64,000 nucleotides of DNA from VRUE01 sp963714155. Its GTDB lineage: Bacteria > Actinomycetota > Thermoleophilia > Solirubrobacterales > 70-9. The notes beneath the pieces are model-generated. The model ran no database searches. It was given only the letters and a program-made list of their open reading frames with translations, and was not told the DNA's origin. Where the stretch lies: positions 1,240,001-1,304,000 of the forward strand of contig OY970236.1 of the NCBI GenBank assembly GCA_963714155.1, written 5' to 3'. Both the position numbers and the translations under genes were made by a program. Shown in pieces: positions 17,582-24,032 of this stretch. Each line of letters starts with the position of its first letter. Position 1 is the first letter of the stretch.

Positions 17582-18360
17582 GCAAGATGACCAAGGCAAT
17601 CGCCCTGACGATTGTGGGAACGCTCCTGCTCGCCTCCCTCGCTCACGCCGTCATAACCCAGAAGGGCAACCTGCGGGTCAGTGTTGACGGCAAGCTGAAG
17701 CCCAAGAAGCTTCCCAGGGTGGGCGAGGCGCCAATCTCAGTCACTGTTGGCGGAGAGATCTCTACCACCGACGAAACTCTGGCGCCGCAGCTGACCAAGC
17801 TTCGCATCGAGCTGGATCGGGAGGGAGTGCTCGATGCCTCCGGCCTGCCGGTCTGCCCCTACGCCAAGATCCAGCCAGCCTCCACCTCGCGAGCCCTGAC
17901 GGGCTGCAGGAGCGCTCTCGTGGGCAAAGGCTCATTCTCGGCCGACATCACCTTGGCAGGGCAGGAGCCCTACCCGACCCAGGGCAGGCTCGTCGTCTTC
18001 AACGGCGAGCGCAACCGAAAGCCCGTTCTCTATGGCCACATCTACTCGCCCAAGCCCTTCGCTACCTCATTTGTGATCGTCTTCGAGCTCTCCAAGCACG
18101 AGGGCGGCACCTACGGCACCGTCCTAACGGCAAAGCTGCCCAAGGCGATGAAGGCCTGGGGCAGGCTCACCGGCCTTGAGATGACCCTCTCGCGCCGCTA
18201 CAAGGCAGCAGGCGAGTCCCGTAGCTACATCTCGGCAGGATGTCCCGCCCCCAAAGGCTTCAGCCAGGTGGAATTCCCCCTGGCGCGGACCTCCTTCGAG
18301 TTCGCCGGCGGGACGAAGCTCAGCTCGGTGCTGAGCTCTAGGTGCGTGGCGCGAGGGTAG
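17578..18360 (+). CDS. Secreted beta-rich protein of unknown function
   Basis: 260 residues. The ATG at 17578 forms an ATGA overlap with the lipoprotein gene and is followed directly by a signal peptide (MSKMTKAIALTIVGTLLL..., cleaved after about residue 23). The mature part has regular beta-strand spacing and three Cys; it contains CPYAKIQPASTSRALTGCR and SALVGKGSFSADI, a style also seen in the larger operon proteins. No known enzyme motif is visible. As the last gene of the coupled operon it probably contributes to the same extracellular structure. Confidence 0.72.
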   Translation: MSKMTKAIALTIVGTLLLASLAHAVITQKGNLRVSVDGKLKPKKLPRVGEAPISVTVGGEISTTDETLAPQLTKLRIELDREGVLDASGLPVCPYAKIQPASTSRALTGCRSALVGKGSFSADITLAGQEPYPTQGRLVVFNGERNRKPVLYGHIYSPKPFATSFVIVFELSKHEGGTYGTVLTAKLPKAMKAWGRLTGLEMTLSRRYKAAGESRSYISAGCPAPKGFSQVEFPLARTSFEFAGGTKLSSVLSSRCVARG

Positions 18361-18442
18361 GCACGAAGGTGTGACATTCGCGTCTTGTTCGGTGTGGACC
18401 GGCCCTGCAGCATCAGCCTCAAATCAATGAACGGAGGCTTCG

Positions 18443-18691
18443 ATGATCTATGCGGCGCTGGGCTACGTGCATACGGCAGTCGAGTGGCGGCTGCGGGCGA
18501 TCCGTCATCTGCTGGCCGGTGAGCGGGGTCAGGGGACGGTCGAGTACGTCGGTTTGATCCTGCTTGTCTCGCTGCTGATGGTGGGGATGGTGGCAGCGAT
18601 GAAGGGGTTCAACGGCAAACAGGGCACCGAGTTGGCGGACGTGATCGTCAACAAGATCAAGGAGGCGGTCGACAAGGTGGCCTTCAAATGA
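18443..18691 (+). CDS. Flp/TadE-like pilin subunit
   Basis: 82 residues. A cytoplasmic leader of about 28 residues ends in GERGQGTVEYVGLILL, the Gly|X...Glu-Tyr arrangement of Flp-type prepilins cut by a TadV-like peptidase. One hydrophobic segment (about 36-56) and a short polar tail follow. A good ribosome site, GGAGG, lies before ATG 18443. No tad assembly genes (tadA, B, C, cpaB) are in the window, so this subunit must be assembled by machinery elsewhere or have another role. A GC-rich hairpin follows the stop. Confidence 0.75.
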   Translation: MIYAALGYVHTAVEWRLRAIRHLLAGERGQGTVEYVGLILLVSLLMVGMVAAMKGFNGKQGTELADVIVNKIKEAVDKVAFK

Positions 18692-18699
18692 GCGCGGTG

Positions 18700-18735
18700 G
18701 AGGGGCGGCCCGGTCGGGCTGCCCCGCCGCCCCTC
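18700..18735 (+). terminator. GC-rich hairpin after the pilin gene
   Basis: GAGGGGCGGC (18700-18709) and GCCGCCCCTC (18726-18735) form a perfect 10-bp stem around a 16-base loop, nine bases after the pilin stop. There is no T-run, which is common for actinobacterial terminators. Confidence 0.5.
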
Positions 18736-18797
18736 GTCGGCCGCGCGGTGGATTCGGTGCAAGCGCCACTGGGTCGAATCCCGTCCGGCGGTAGTCC

Positions 18798-18815
18798 TAT
18801 GCTGTATTACAGCAT
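18798..18815 (+). promoter_or_regulatory. Promoter -10 and palindromic operator of the toxin-antitoxin pair
   Basis: ATGCTGTA-T-TACAGCAT (18799-18815) is a perfect 8-bp inverted repeat with a one-base centre. It overlaps a -10-like TATGCT (18798-18803) and reaches into the antitoxin ATG at 18814. This is the expected place for the VapB antitoxin dimer to repress its own gene, and it implies a nearly leaderless transcript. Confidence 0.6.
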
Positions 18816-19050
18816 GAAGCACAGGACACAGCTATATCTAGACGAGGCCCAGTACCGCTGGCTGCGTCAGCGGGCCGGGGAGTCGGGAAGCATTGCCGCC
18901 GTCGTTCGCGACCTGATCGACGCCGAGCGGGCTCGCCGAATGGATCCGGTTGCTGATCCCTTGCTCAGCTATCTCGTCGAGGAGGCGCCGGCTCGTGGCC
19001 CGGAGGGCACCAGCGTCAGCACCCTCGATCGAGACCTCTACGGCCGATGA
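18814..19050 (+). CDS. VapB-type antitoxin
   Basis: 78 residues beginning MKHRTQLYLDEAQYRWLRQ, a ribbon-helix-helix-like DNA-binding N-terminus typical of VapB/CopG antitoxins. An Arg- and Pro-containing C-terminal tail is expected to bind and block the toxin. ATG 18814 is chosen over ATG 18799 because the upstream ATG lies within the palindromic operator and -10 region. Its stop overlaps the toxin start as ATGA (19047-19050), the usual coupling of such pairs. It neutralises the neighbouring PIN toxin and probably autorepresses. Confidence 0.8.
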   Translation: MKHRTQLYLDEAQYRWLRQRAGESGSIAAVVRDLIDAERARRMDPVADPLLSYLVEEAPARGPEGTSVSTLDRDLYGR

Positions 19051-19457
19051 GATCGGTTTTCGTCGACACCAGCGCCTTCGTCGCGCTGCGCAACCGCTCC
19101 GAGGCCGAGCACGAGAGAGCGCGGGCAACCCTGGCGGAGTTGATCAGCGATGGCGCGGCGCTTTTTACCTCCAATTACGTCTTCGCCGAGACCTACACGG
19201 CCCTGATGGTGCGGGTTGGTCGCAACGAGGCCATCGAGTGGGGTCGTCGTTTCCGGGCCGGTGGCGCGATCGACCTCGTCCACATCGATCGCGTCACCGA
19301 GGATCGCGCCTGGGAGATCCTCAAGCGCTACCACGACAAGCATTGGAGCTACGTCGATGCAACTTCCTTCGCTCTGCTCGAGCGCGGCGGGGAGAGCGAT
19401 GCCTTTGCCTTCGATGCCCACTTCTCGCAGCGCGGGCTACAGGTAGTACCGAAATAG
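19047..19457 (+). CDS. VapC-type PIN-domain ribonuclease toxin
   Basis: 136 residues, usual for VapC. It has the PIN-domain acidic residues: FVDTSAFVAL (Asp7), FAETYTAL (Glu near 49), YVDATSFALLE (Asp near 100) and FAFDAHFSQRG (Asp near 120). These bind the metal ions that support RNA cleavage, typically of tRNA or rRNA. It overlaps the antitoxin gene by four bases. The target RNA cannot be predicted. The pair may be chromosomal ballast or a stress module; no mobile element is visible around it. Confidence 0.87.
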   Translation: MRSVFVDTSAFVALRNRSEAEHERARATLAELISDGAALFTSNYVFAETYTALMVRVGRNEAIEWGRRFRAGGAIDLVHIDRVTEDRAWEILKRYHDKHWSYVDATSFALLERGGESDAFAFDAHFSQRGLQVVPK

Positions 19458-19463
19458 TTTTTA

Positions 19464-19493
19464 TTGACTGATCAGGGCGTACCAGCCTATGCT
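19464..19493 (+). promoter_or_regulatory. Candidate promoter after vapC
   Basis: TTGACT (19464-19469) and TATGCT (19488-19493) are separated by 18 bases, a good housekeeping-sigma pattern, just after the vapC stop. Transcription would begin near 19500. Confidence 0.45.
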
Positions 19494-19499
19494 CTCGCC

Positions 19500-19598
19500 A
19501 GGCTTGTGAGGCGCCGCGGGGTTCATCGAGTCCGTGGAGACGCCGAAGGCCTACCCCAGTGGGAAAGGAAGGGCCGCGCCATGTCGCGGCCCTTCCGC
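19500..19598 (+). ncRNA. Candidate small RNA or rph leader
   Basis: A roughly 100-base non-coding interval bounded by a good promoter (-35 TTGACT, -10 TATGCT) and a perfect 12-bp hairpin at 19567-19596. No ORF of note lies in it. rph has its own -10 box after the hairpin, so the interval is not needed as the rph leader. It does not match the 4.5S, 6S, tmRNA or RNase P signatures that I know. Confidence 0.25.
19567..19596 (+). terminator. Perfect 12-bp hairpin upstream of rph
   Basis: GGAAGGGCCGCG (19567-19578) pairs completely with CGCGGCCCTTCC (19585-19596) around the six-base loop CCATGT. There is no T-run behind it. It would end the vapBC transcript or the candidate small RNA. Confidence 0.55.
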
Positions 19599-19626
19599 CA
19601 GTTTCAGCCATTCGGGTGTCGCTGAT

Positions 19627-19632
19627 TAGACT
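19627..19632 (+). promoter_or_regulatory. -10 box for a leaderless rph transcript
   Basis: TAGACT ends eight bases before the rph ATG, and no Shine-Dalgarno sequence lies between. The same spacing recurs before several other first-in-operon genes in this window. Confidence 0.45.
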
Positions 19633-19640
19633 CGCGCCCC

Positions 19641-20369
19641 ATGCCAGCCTCCCGAAGCTACGACCGCGCCCCCGCCGATATCCGGCCGATCTCGATCGAC
19701 GCTGGGTTTGTCGATTCGGCCGACGGCTCCGCCCTGATCACGCTTGGCCGCACCAGGGTGATCTGCACTGCCTCGATCAGCCCCTCGGTGCCGCGCTGGA
19801 TGCAGGGCCGCGGCAAGGGCTGGGTCACCGCCGAGTACGCGATGCTGCCGGCCTCGACCGGGGACCGCAAGGTACGCGACATCTCCAAGGGCAAACAGGA
19901 TGGGCGCGGGGTCGAGATCCAGCGCTTGATCGGGCGTTCGCTGCGGGTCGTCCTCGATCCCAAAGCGCTCGGCGAGCGCAGCATCTACGTCGATTGCGAC
20001 GTCCTGGAAGCGGATGGGGGAACCCGTTGCGCGGCGATCACCGGCGGCTACGTCGCCCTCAGGTTGGCGCTGCAGAAGCTGGTTGACGCGGGCGAGCTGG
20101 AGACGATGCCGCTGACCGGGTCGGTAGCTGCGATCAGCGTTGGCGTGGTTGATGGCCGCCCGCTCTGCGACCTCGACTACTCGGAGGACTCGACCGCTGA
20201 GGTCGACGCCAACGTCGTCATGACCGGCGAGGGCGGGCTGGTCGAGGTGCAGGCGACCGCCGAGCGCACGCCGCTCTCCCGCGCCTCCCTCGACGAGCTG
20301 CTCGGTCTCGCCGAGATGGGGATCTCGCGCTTGCGCCAGGTGCAGGAGCGGGTAGTTGGCGGTGGGTAG
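19641..20369 (+). CDS. rph: Ribonuclease PH
   Basis: 242 residues, normal length. It is a phosphorolytic 3'-5' exoribonuclease that trims the 3' ends of tRNA precursors. Diagnostic stretches are FVDSADGSALITLGRTRVIC, GKGWVTAEYAMLPAST, QDGRGVEIQRLIGRSLR (Arg contacts for RNA and phosphate), VDCDVLEADGGTRCAAITGG and GLVEVQATAER. It begins with ATG only eight bases after a -10-like TAGACT. rdgB follows six bases after the stop, a pairing seen in many actinobacteria. Confidence 0.95.
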   Translation: MPASRSYDRAPADIRPISIDAGFVDSADGSALITLGRTRVICTASISPSVPRWMQGRGKGWVTAEYAMLPASTGDRKVRDISKGKQDGRGVEIQRLIGRSLRVVLDPKALGERSIYVDCDVLEADGGTRCAAITGGYVALRLALQKLVDAGELETMPLTGSVAAISVGVVDGRPLCDLDYSEDSTAEVDANVVMTGEGGLVEVQATAERTPLSRASLDELLGLAEMGISRLRQVQERVVGGG

Positions 20370-20375
20370 CGATCG

Positions 20376-20975
20376 TTGATCTTCGCCACGGCGAACAAGC
20401 ACAAGCTCCGCGAGATGCGCGAACTGCTACCCGCGCTCGAGCTGAAGGCGTTGCCCGACGGGGTTGAGCTGCCGCCGGAGGAGGGTGACTCGTTCGCGGG
20501 GATCGCCCTCGACAAGGCTCGCGCCGCCCATGCCGCCAGCGGCGAGGCTGCGATCGGCGACGACTCGGGGATCGAGGCGACGGGGCTCGGCGGCCGGCCC
20601 GGAATTCACTCCGCCCGCTACGGCGGTCCGGGGGCAAGTGACGAGGAGAACCTCGAGAAGCTGCTGCGCGAGGTCGCGGCGGCCGGGGATGACCGGCGGG
20701 CTGCCTACCACTGCGCGTTGGCACTGATCGAAGCCGATGGGTCCGAGCGAGTCTTCGAGGCCCGCTGCGAGGGCCGGCTGATCGAGCGTCCGCGGGGTGA
20801 GGGCGGCTTTGGCTATGACCCCGCCTTCGTCCCCGACGACACTGGCCCTGACGATGAGCGCACGATGTCCGAGCTGAGCCAGCCGGAGAAGAACGAGATC
20901 AGTCACCGCGGCCGCGCAGCGCGCTTGCTTGCCGCGCACCTGGGCAGCGACCGGGCCACGCAAGAGGCGCGATGA
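20376..20975 (+). CDS. rdgB: dITP/XTP pyrophosphatase (RdgB/HAM1)
   Basis: 199 residues. It hydrolyses non-canonical purine triphosphates (dITP, XTP) to monophosphates, keeping them out of DNA and RNA. Motifs are the N-terminal FATANKHKLREMRELL, GDDSGIEATGLGGRPGIHS, the Gly-rich GEGGFGYDPAF substrate loop and the C-terminal EKNEISHRGRAARLL. The start is TTG 20376; no ATG or GTG is available upstream in frame before a stop. It follows rph closely and overlaps the CDF gene as ATGA. Confidence 0.93.
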   Translation: MIFATANKHKLREMRELLPALELKALPDGVELPPEEGDSFAGIALDKARAAHAASGEAAIGDDSGIEATGLGGRPGIHSARYGGPGASDEENLEKLLREVAAAGDDRRAAYHCALALIEADGSERVFEARCEGRLIERPRGEGGFGYDPAFVPDDTGPDDERTMSELSQPEKNEISHRGRAARLLAAHLGSDRATQEAR

Positions 20976-21883
20976 TCCGCACGAAGAGCGGCGCGGCGGC
21001 GCTCTCGATCGCCTCCAACGCGCTGCTGATCGCGATCAAGCTGGCCGCCGGGGCGATCACCGGCTCGATTGCGATCCTCACCGAGGCCGTTCACTCGCTG
21101 ATCGATCTCGTCGCCTCGGTCGTCGCCTTCGTCTCGGTCCGCAAGGCCGACGAGCCCGCTGACGCCGATCACCCCTACGGCCACGAGAAGGTCGAGAGCC
21201 TGGCGGCGACGATCGAGGGGCTGCTGATCTTGGTCGGCGCCGGGATCATCATCTACGAGGCGACCCATCGACTCGTCGCCGGTGCCGAGGTGGAGTCGCT
21301 CGGCGTCGGCATCGCCGTGATGGGCTTCTCCGTCGTCGCCAACTTGATCGTCTCGACCGTGCTGGCGCGGCAGGCGAAGCTGCACGAATCGCCGGCCCTG
21401 GAAGGCGACGCCTCCCACCTGCGCGCTGACGCCCTCACCTCGGCCGGCGTGCTGCTCGGCCTGGCGCTGGTCGAGATAACCGGCAACGCCGCCTTCGACT
21501 CGATCACCGCACTGGCGGTGGCTGCCGCGATCGTCGTCGCCGGCATCCGCATCGTCAGGCGCTCTTCCGGCGTGCTCGTCGACGAAGCCCTGCCCGACGA
21601 GGAGATGGATCAGATCGAGGCGGCGATCGCCGCTGCCCGCACCGAGGAGGTCGCCGGCTACCACAAGCTTCGTGCCCGCCGCGCCGGCAGTCGCCGCTAC
21701 ATCGACCTGCACGTGCAGTACCGCTCGGGCACCAGCCTCGAGCGCGCCCACGAGCTCGCCCACGCGATGCGGGACTCGATCGAGGCGAAGATTCCGCGCG
21801 CCGAAGTGCTGATTCACGCAGAGCCAGAGACCTCGCTGCGCGACCCTGAGCGGGCTCGCTCGGGGCCGTTCCGCGCCGGCTAG
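20972..21883 (+). CDS. Cation diffusion facilitator metal exporter
   Basis: 303 residues with six membrane segments between about residues 8 and 205 and a cytoplasmic C-terminal ferredoxin-like domain. The transport site is visible as HSLID in the second helix (LTEAVHSLIDLVAS) and HLRAD in the fifth (EGDASHLRADALTS); HPYGHEKVE follows the second helix. CDF proteins export Zn2+, Fe2+, Co2+ or Mn2+ in exchange for protons; the HxxxD/HxxxD pair points to Zn or Fe. The start overlaps rdgB as ATGA. The tail is short and Arg-rich. Confidence 0.9.
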   Translation: MIRTKSGAAALSIASNALLIAIKLAAGAITGSIAILTEAVHSLIDLVASVVAFVSVRKADEPADADHPYGHEKVESLAATIEGLLILVGAGIIIYEATHRLVAGAEVESLGVGIAVMGFSVVANLIVSTVLARQAKLHESPALEGDASHLRADALTSAGVLLGLALVEITGNAAFDSITALAVAAAIVVAGIRIVRRSSGVLVDEALPDEEMDQIEAAIAAARTEEVAGYHKLRARRAGSRRYIDLHVQYRSGTSLERAHELAHAMRDSIEAKIPRAEVLIHAEPETSLRDPERARSGPFRAG

Positions 21884-22029
21884 GGACTTGGCAGCAGATT
21901 CACCGCTGCGGCAAGTCCCACGGCCCCCACGGTGATCGAGTAACCGGTGTAGCCACTGATCGCGAATAGGACCACGGCGATCGCGCAGATTGAGACGACG
22001 GTGATCCAGGAAGCTCGGGCCAGGGACAC
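21880..22029 (-). CDS. Small single-pass or hairpin membrane protein (49 aa)
   Basis: A 49-residue frame starting with GTG at 22029, whose stop overlaps that of the CDF gene on the other strand. Its product is very hydrophobic, with two short segments divided by FAISGYTGYSITVG and ending AAAVNLLPSP. The Ser-Gly-Tyr-Thr-Gly-Tyr turn and the LLP tail look like real coding sequence rather than chance. No family is assigned. It is divergent from the next gene and shares a ~20-bp promoter region. Confidence 0.5.
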   Translation of the reverse strand: MSLARASWITVVSICAIAVVLFAISGYTGYSITVGAVGLAAAVNLLPSP

Positions 22030-22049
22030 GGGTCGCTATTTTGGCCGAG

Positions 22050-22436
22050 ATGCCCGACGGTGAGACGAGCGAGGCTGTATCGGCCGATGCGGCGGCGAGC
22101 GCGCTGGCCTATCTGACCGAGATGTCACCCGACCTGCGGGGCGGAGCGATCCTCGCGGCGGACGGCGCGGTTCTTGCCGCCAGCAGCCAACCGGAGCGCT
22201 GGCGCGAGGACGCGGCCGGCCTGCTCGGGATCGCTGACAGGGCTGGCGATGAGCCGGTCGAGCAGGCCCACATCGCCACTGAGCAGGGTGAGGTCTTTGC
22301 CGTGCGCCACGCTGGCCTGGCGGCGATCGCGGTGACCGATCGCTTCGCGCTCTCCTCGCTGCTCTTCTTCGACATGCGCTCGGTGCTCCGCGATCTCGCC
22401 GGGGGCGGCGACGGAAAGGGGCTCGATGCCGCCTAA
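22050..22436 (+). CDS. Roadblock-like small protein upstream of tldD
   Basis: About 128 residues. After a short acidic N-terminus the pattern LAYLTEMSPDLRGGAILAADGAVLAAS, followed by repeated beta strands, resembles Roadblock/LC7 domains, which often partner small GTPases or act in signalling; the similarity is judged by eye. A -10-like TATTTT at 22037-22042 lies seven bases before ATG 22050; TTG 22041 is an alternative start. Its stop lies inside the next gene (11-bp overlap), so it belongs to the tldDE operon. The function is not established. Confidence 0.6.
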   Translation: MPDGETSEAVSADAAASALAYLTEMSPDLRGGAILAADGAVLAASSQPERWREDAAGLLGIADRAGDEPVEQAHIATEQGEVFAVRHAGLAAIAVTDRFALSSLLFFDMRSVLRDLAGGGDGKGLDAA

Positions 22437-22650
22437 GCCGCACCGCATCCTGCTCGATCGTGTTTCCGGCTACGCCGACGAGGCCGCTGCCTACATGCGC
22501 CGCCGCCGCGTCTCCCGCCAACCGTTCGCGCGGCTCTACTACCCCGAGGGTCGGGCCAGCGACCACGCCGGCGATTCGCTTGCGGGGGCCGAGCTCTTCG
22601 TTGCGGCGGGCCGGTTGATCGAGGTCGCCGGAAAGCGGCCGAAGCCGTGA
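22426..22650 (+). CDS. Short hypothetical protein between the Roadblock-like gene and tldD
   Basis: 74 residues, basic and Arg-rich in the middle (AAYMRRRRVSRQPFARLYYP), with no membrane segment or recognised motif. It overlaps the previous gene by 11 bp and the tldD start by four bases (GTGA). This tight overlap on both sides is the main evidence that it is translated. Function unknown. Confidence 0.55.
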   Translation: MPPKPHRILLDRVSGYADEAAAYMRRRRVSRQPFARLYYPEGRASDHAGDSLAGAELFVAAGRLIEVAGKRPKP

Positions 22651-24032
22651 GCGAGCTGATCGACGCCGAGGTGGCCGAGCGCGTTCTGGCGGCGGCGCTG
22701 GCCAACGGCGGCGATTTCGCCGAGGTCTTCGCCGAACGCAGCGCCGGGCTGACGATGGCGATCGACGAGTCCCGGGTCGAAGCGGTGCAGGCAGGCGCTG
22801 CCAGCGGCGCCGGGGTGCGGGTGATCAGCGGCGCCACGACCTATTTCTCCCACGTCGACGGGCTCGACCCGGCCGATATGGAGCGGGCTGCTGGCGAGGC
22901 GGCCGCGGCGCTGCGCGCTGAGCGGGCGGAGCAGCGACCGCTGAGCCCGACCAAGAGCACGCCGCAGCCGATTGAGACGGCGCCGGCCGAGGTGCCCGCT
23001 GAGCGCAAGGCCACCTTGCTGCGCGAACTGGACGAGCGCGGCCGTGGCGCCGGTGCCGAGATCGCCCAGTTCACGGCCTCCTACGCGGAGGTGCGCCGCG
23101 AGGTCAGCGTCGCCAACTCCGAGGGTCTCTTTACAGGCGACGACCGCACCCGCGTTCGCATCGGCGCCCAGGCAGTGGCGCGTCGCGACGGTCTGGTCGA
23201 GACCGGGGCGGAGACGCTCGGCGGACATCGTGGCTTCGAGCTCTTCGACGATGACCCGGGCGCGATCGCCGACGACGCCGCCCGCAAGGCGCTGACCCTG
23301 CTCGACGCCGGCCCGGCCCCCGCCGGCTCGATGCCCGTGGTCGTCGGCGGCGGCTTCGGCGGTGTCCTCTTCCACGAGATGACCGGCCACGGGCTCGAGG
23401 CCGACCACATTCAGAAGGGCGCCAGCGTCTACGTCGGCAAGCTCGGCGAGCAGGTCGCCCAGCCGCTGCTCACCGCCTACGACGATGGCCGCCTGCCGGG
23501 CGAATGGGGCAGCGATGCGATCGACGACGAGGGGGTGCCGACCCAGAAGACGCGGGTGATCGAGGACGGGCGCCTCGTTGCCTTTCTCTATGACGGCGTC
23601 ACCGCCCGCCGCGACGGCGTCGCCTCGACCGGCAACGGTCGCCGCGAGAGCTTCCGCCACCTGCCGGTGCCGCGCATGACCAATACCTACATCGCTCCCG
23701 GCGAGGCCGAGCCCGAGGCGATGATCGCCGAGGTCGAGCGAGGCTTCTACGCCGTCTCCTTTGCCGGCGGCCAGGTCGATCCGGCCACAGGGGATTTCGT
23801 CTTCGGCGTCTCCGAGGGCTACCTGATCGAGGGCGGGCGGGTGACGCGACCCTGCCGCGGTGCGACTTTGATCGGCAACTGCCTCGAGGCGCTGGCGGCG
23901 ATCGACGCGGTCGGCAACGACTTCGAGATGAAGACCGGCATCTGCGGCAAGGCCGGGCAGCGGGTGCCGGTGGGAACTGGGCAGGGCCACGTCCGCATCC
24001 AGGCGATGACGGTGGGGGGGACCGAGGTTTGA
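22647..24032 (+). CDS. tldD: TldD-like metalloprotease subunit
   Basis: 461 residues, normal for TldD. It carries the zinc-binding motif HEMTGHGLEADH (near residue 246), which defines the active subunit of the TldD/TldE heterodimeric protease. That complex degrades unfolded peptides and matures some ribosomal peptides such as microcin B17. The C-terminal part (TNTYIAPGEAEPEAM, GFYAVSFAGGQVDPATGDFVF) is also typical. The start is GTG within a GTGA overlap. It is followed directly by tldE through a TTGA overlap. Confidence 0.93.
   Translation: MSELIDAEVAERVLAAALANGGDFAEVFAERSAGLTMAIDESRVEAVQAGAASGAGVRVISGATTYFSHVDGLDPADMERAAGEAAAALRAERAEQRPLSPTKSTPQPIETAPAEVPAERKATLLRELDERGRGAGAEIAQFTASYAEVRREVSVANSEGLFTGDDRTRVRIGAQAVARRDGLVETGAETLGGHRGFELFDDDPGAIADDAARKALTLLDAGPAPAGSMPVVVGGGFGGVLFHEMTGHGLEADHIQKGASVYVGKLGEQVAQPLLTAYDDGRLPGEWGSDAIDDEGVPTQKTRVIEDGRLVAFLYDGVTARRDGVASTGNGRRESFRHLPVPRMTNTYIAPGEAEPEAMIAEVERGFYAVSFAGGQVDPATGDFVFGVSEGYLIEGGRVTRPCRGATLIGNCLEALAAIDAVGNDFEMKTGICGKAGQRVPVGTGQGHVRIQAMTVGGTEV

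Noticed and set aside
18761..18798. A tRNA T-arm-like string (GGGTCGAATCCC) before vapB
   Set aside because: One T is missing from the T-loop, and no D-arm, anticodon arm or acceptor stem could be built upstream; an attachment-site remnant remains possible but unsupported.
19500..19598. Candidate RNA as 4.5S SRP RNA or 6S RNA
   Set aside because: It lacks the SRP GGAAGNAGCAGCC-type loop and the long open bubble of 6S RNA.
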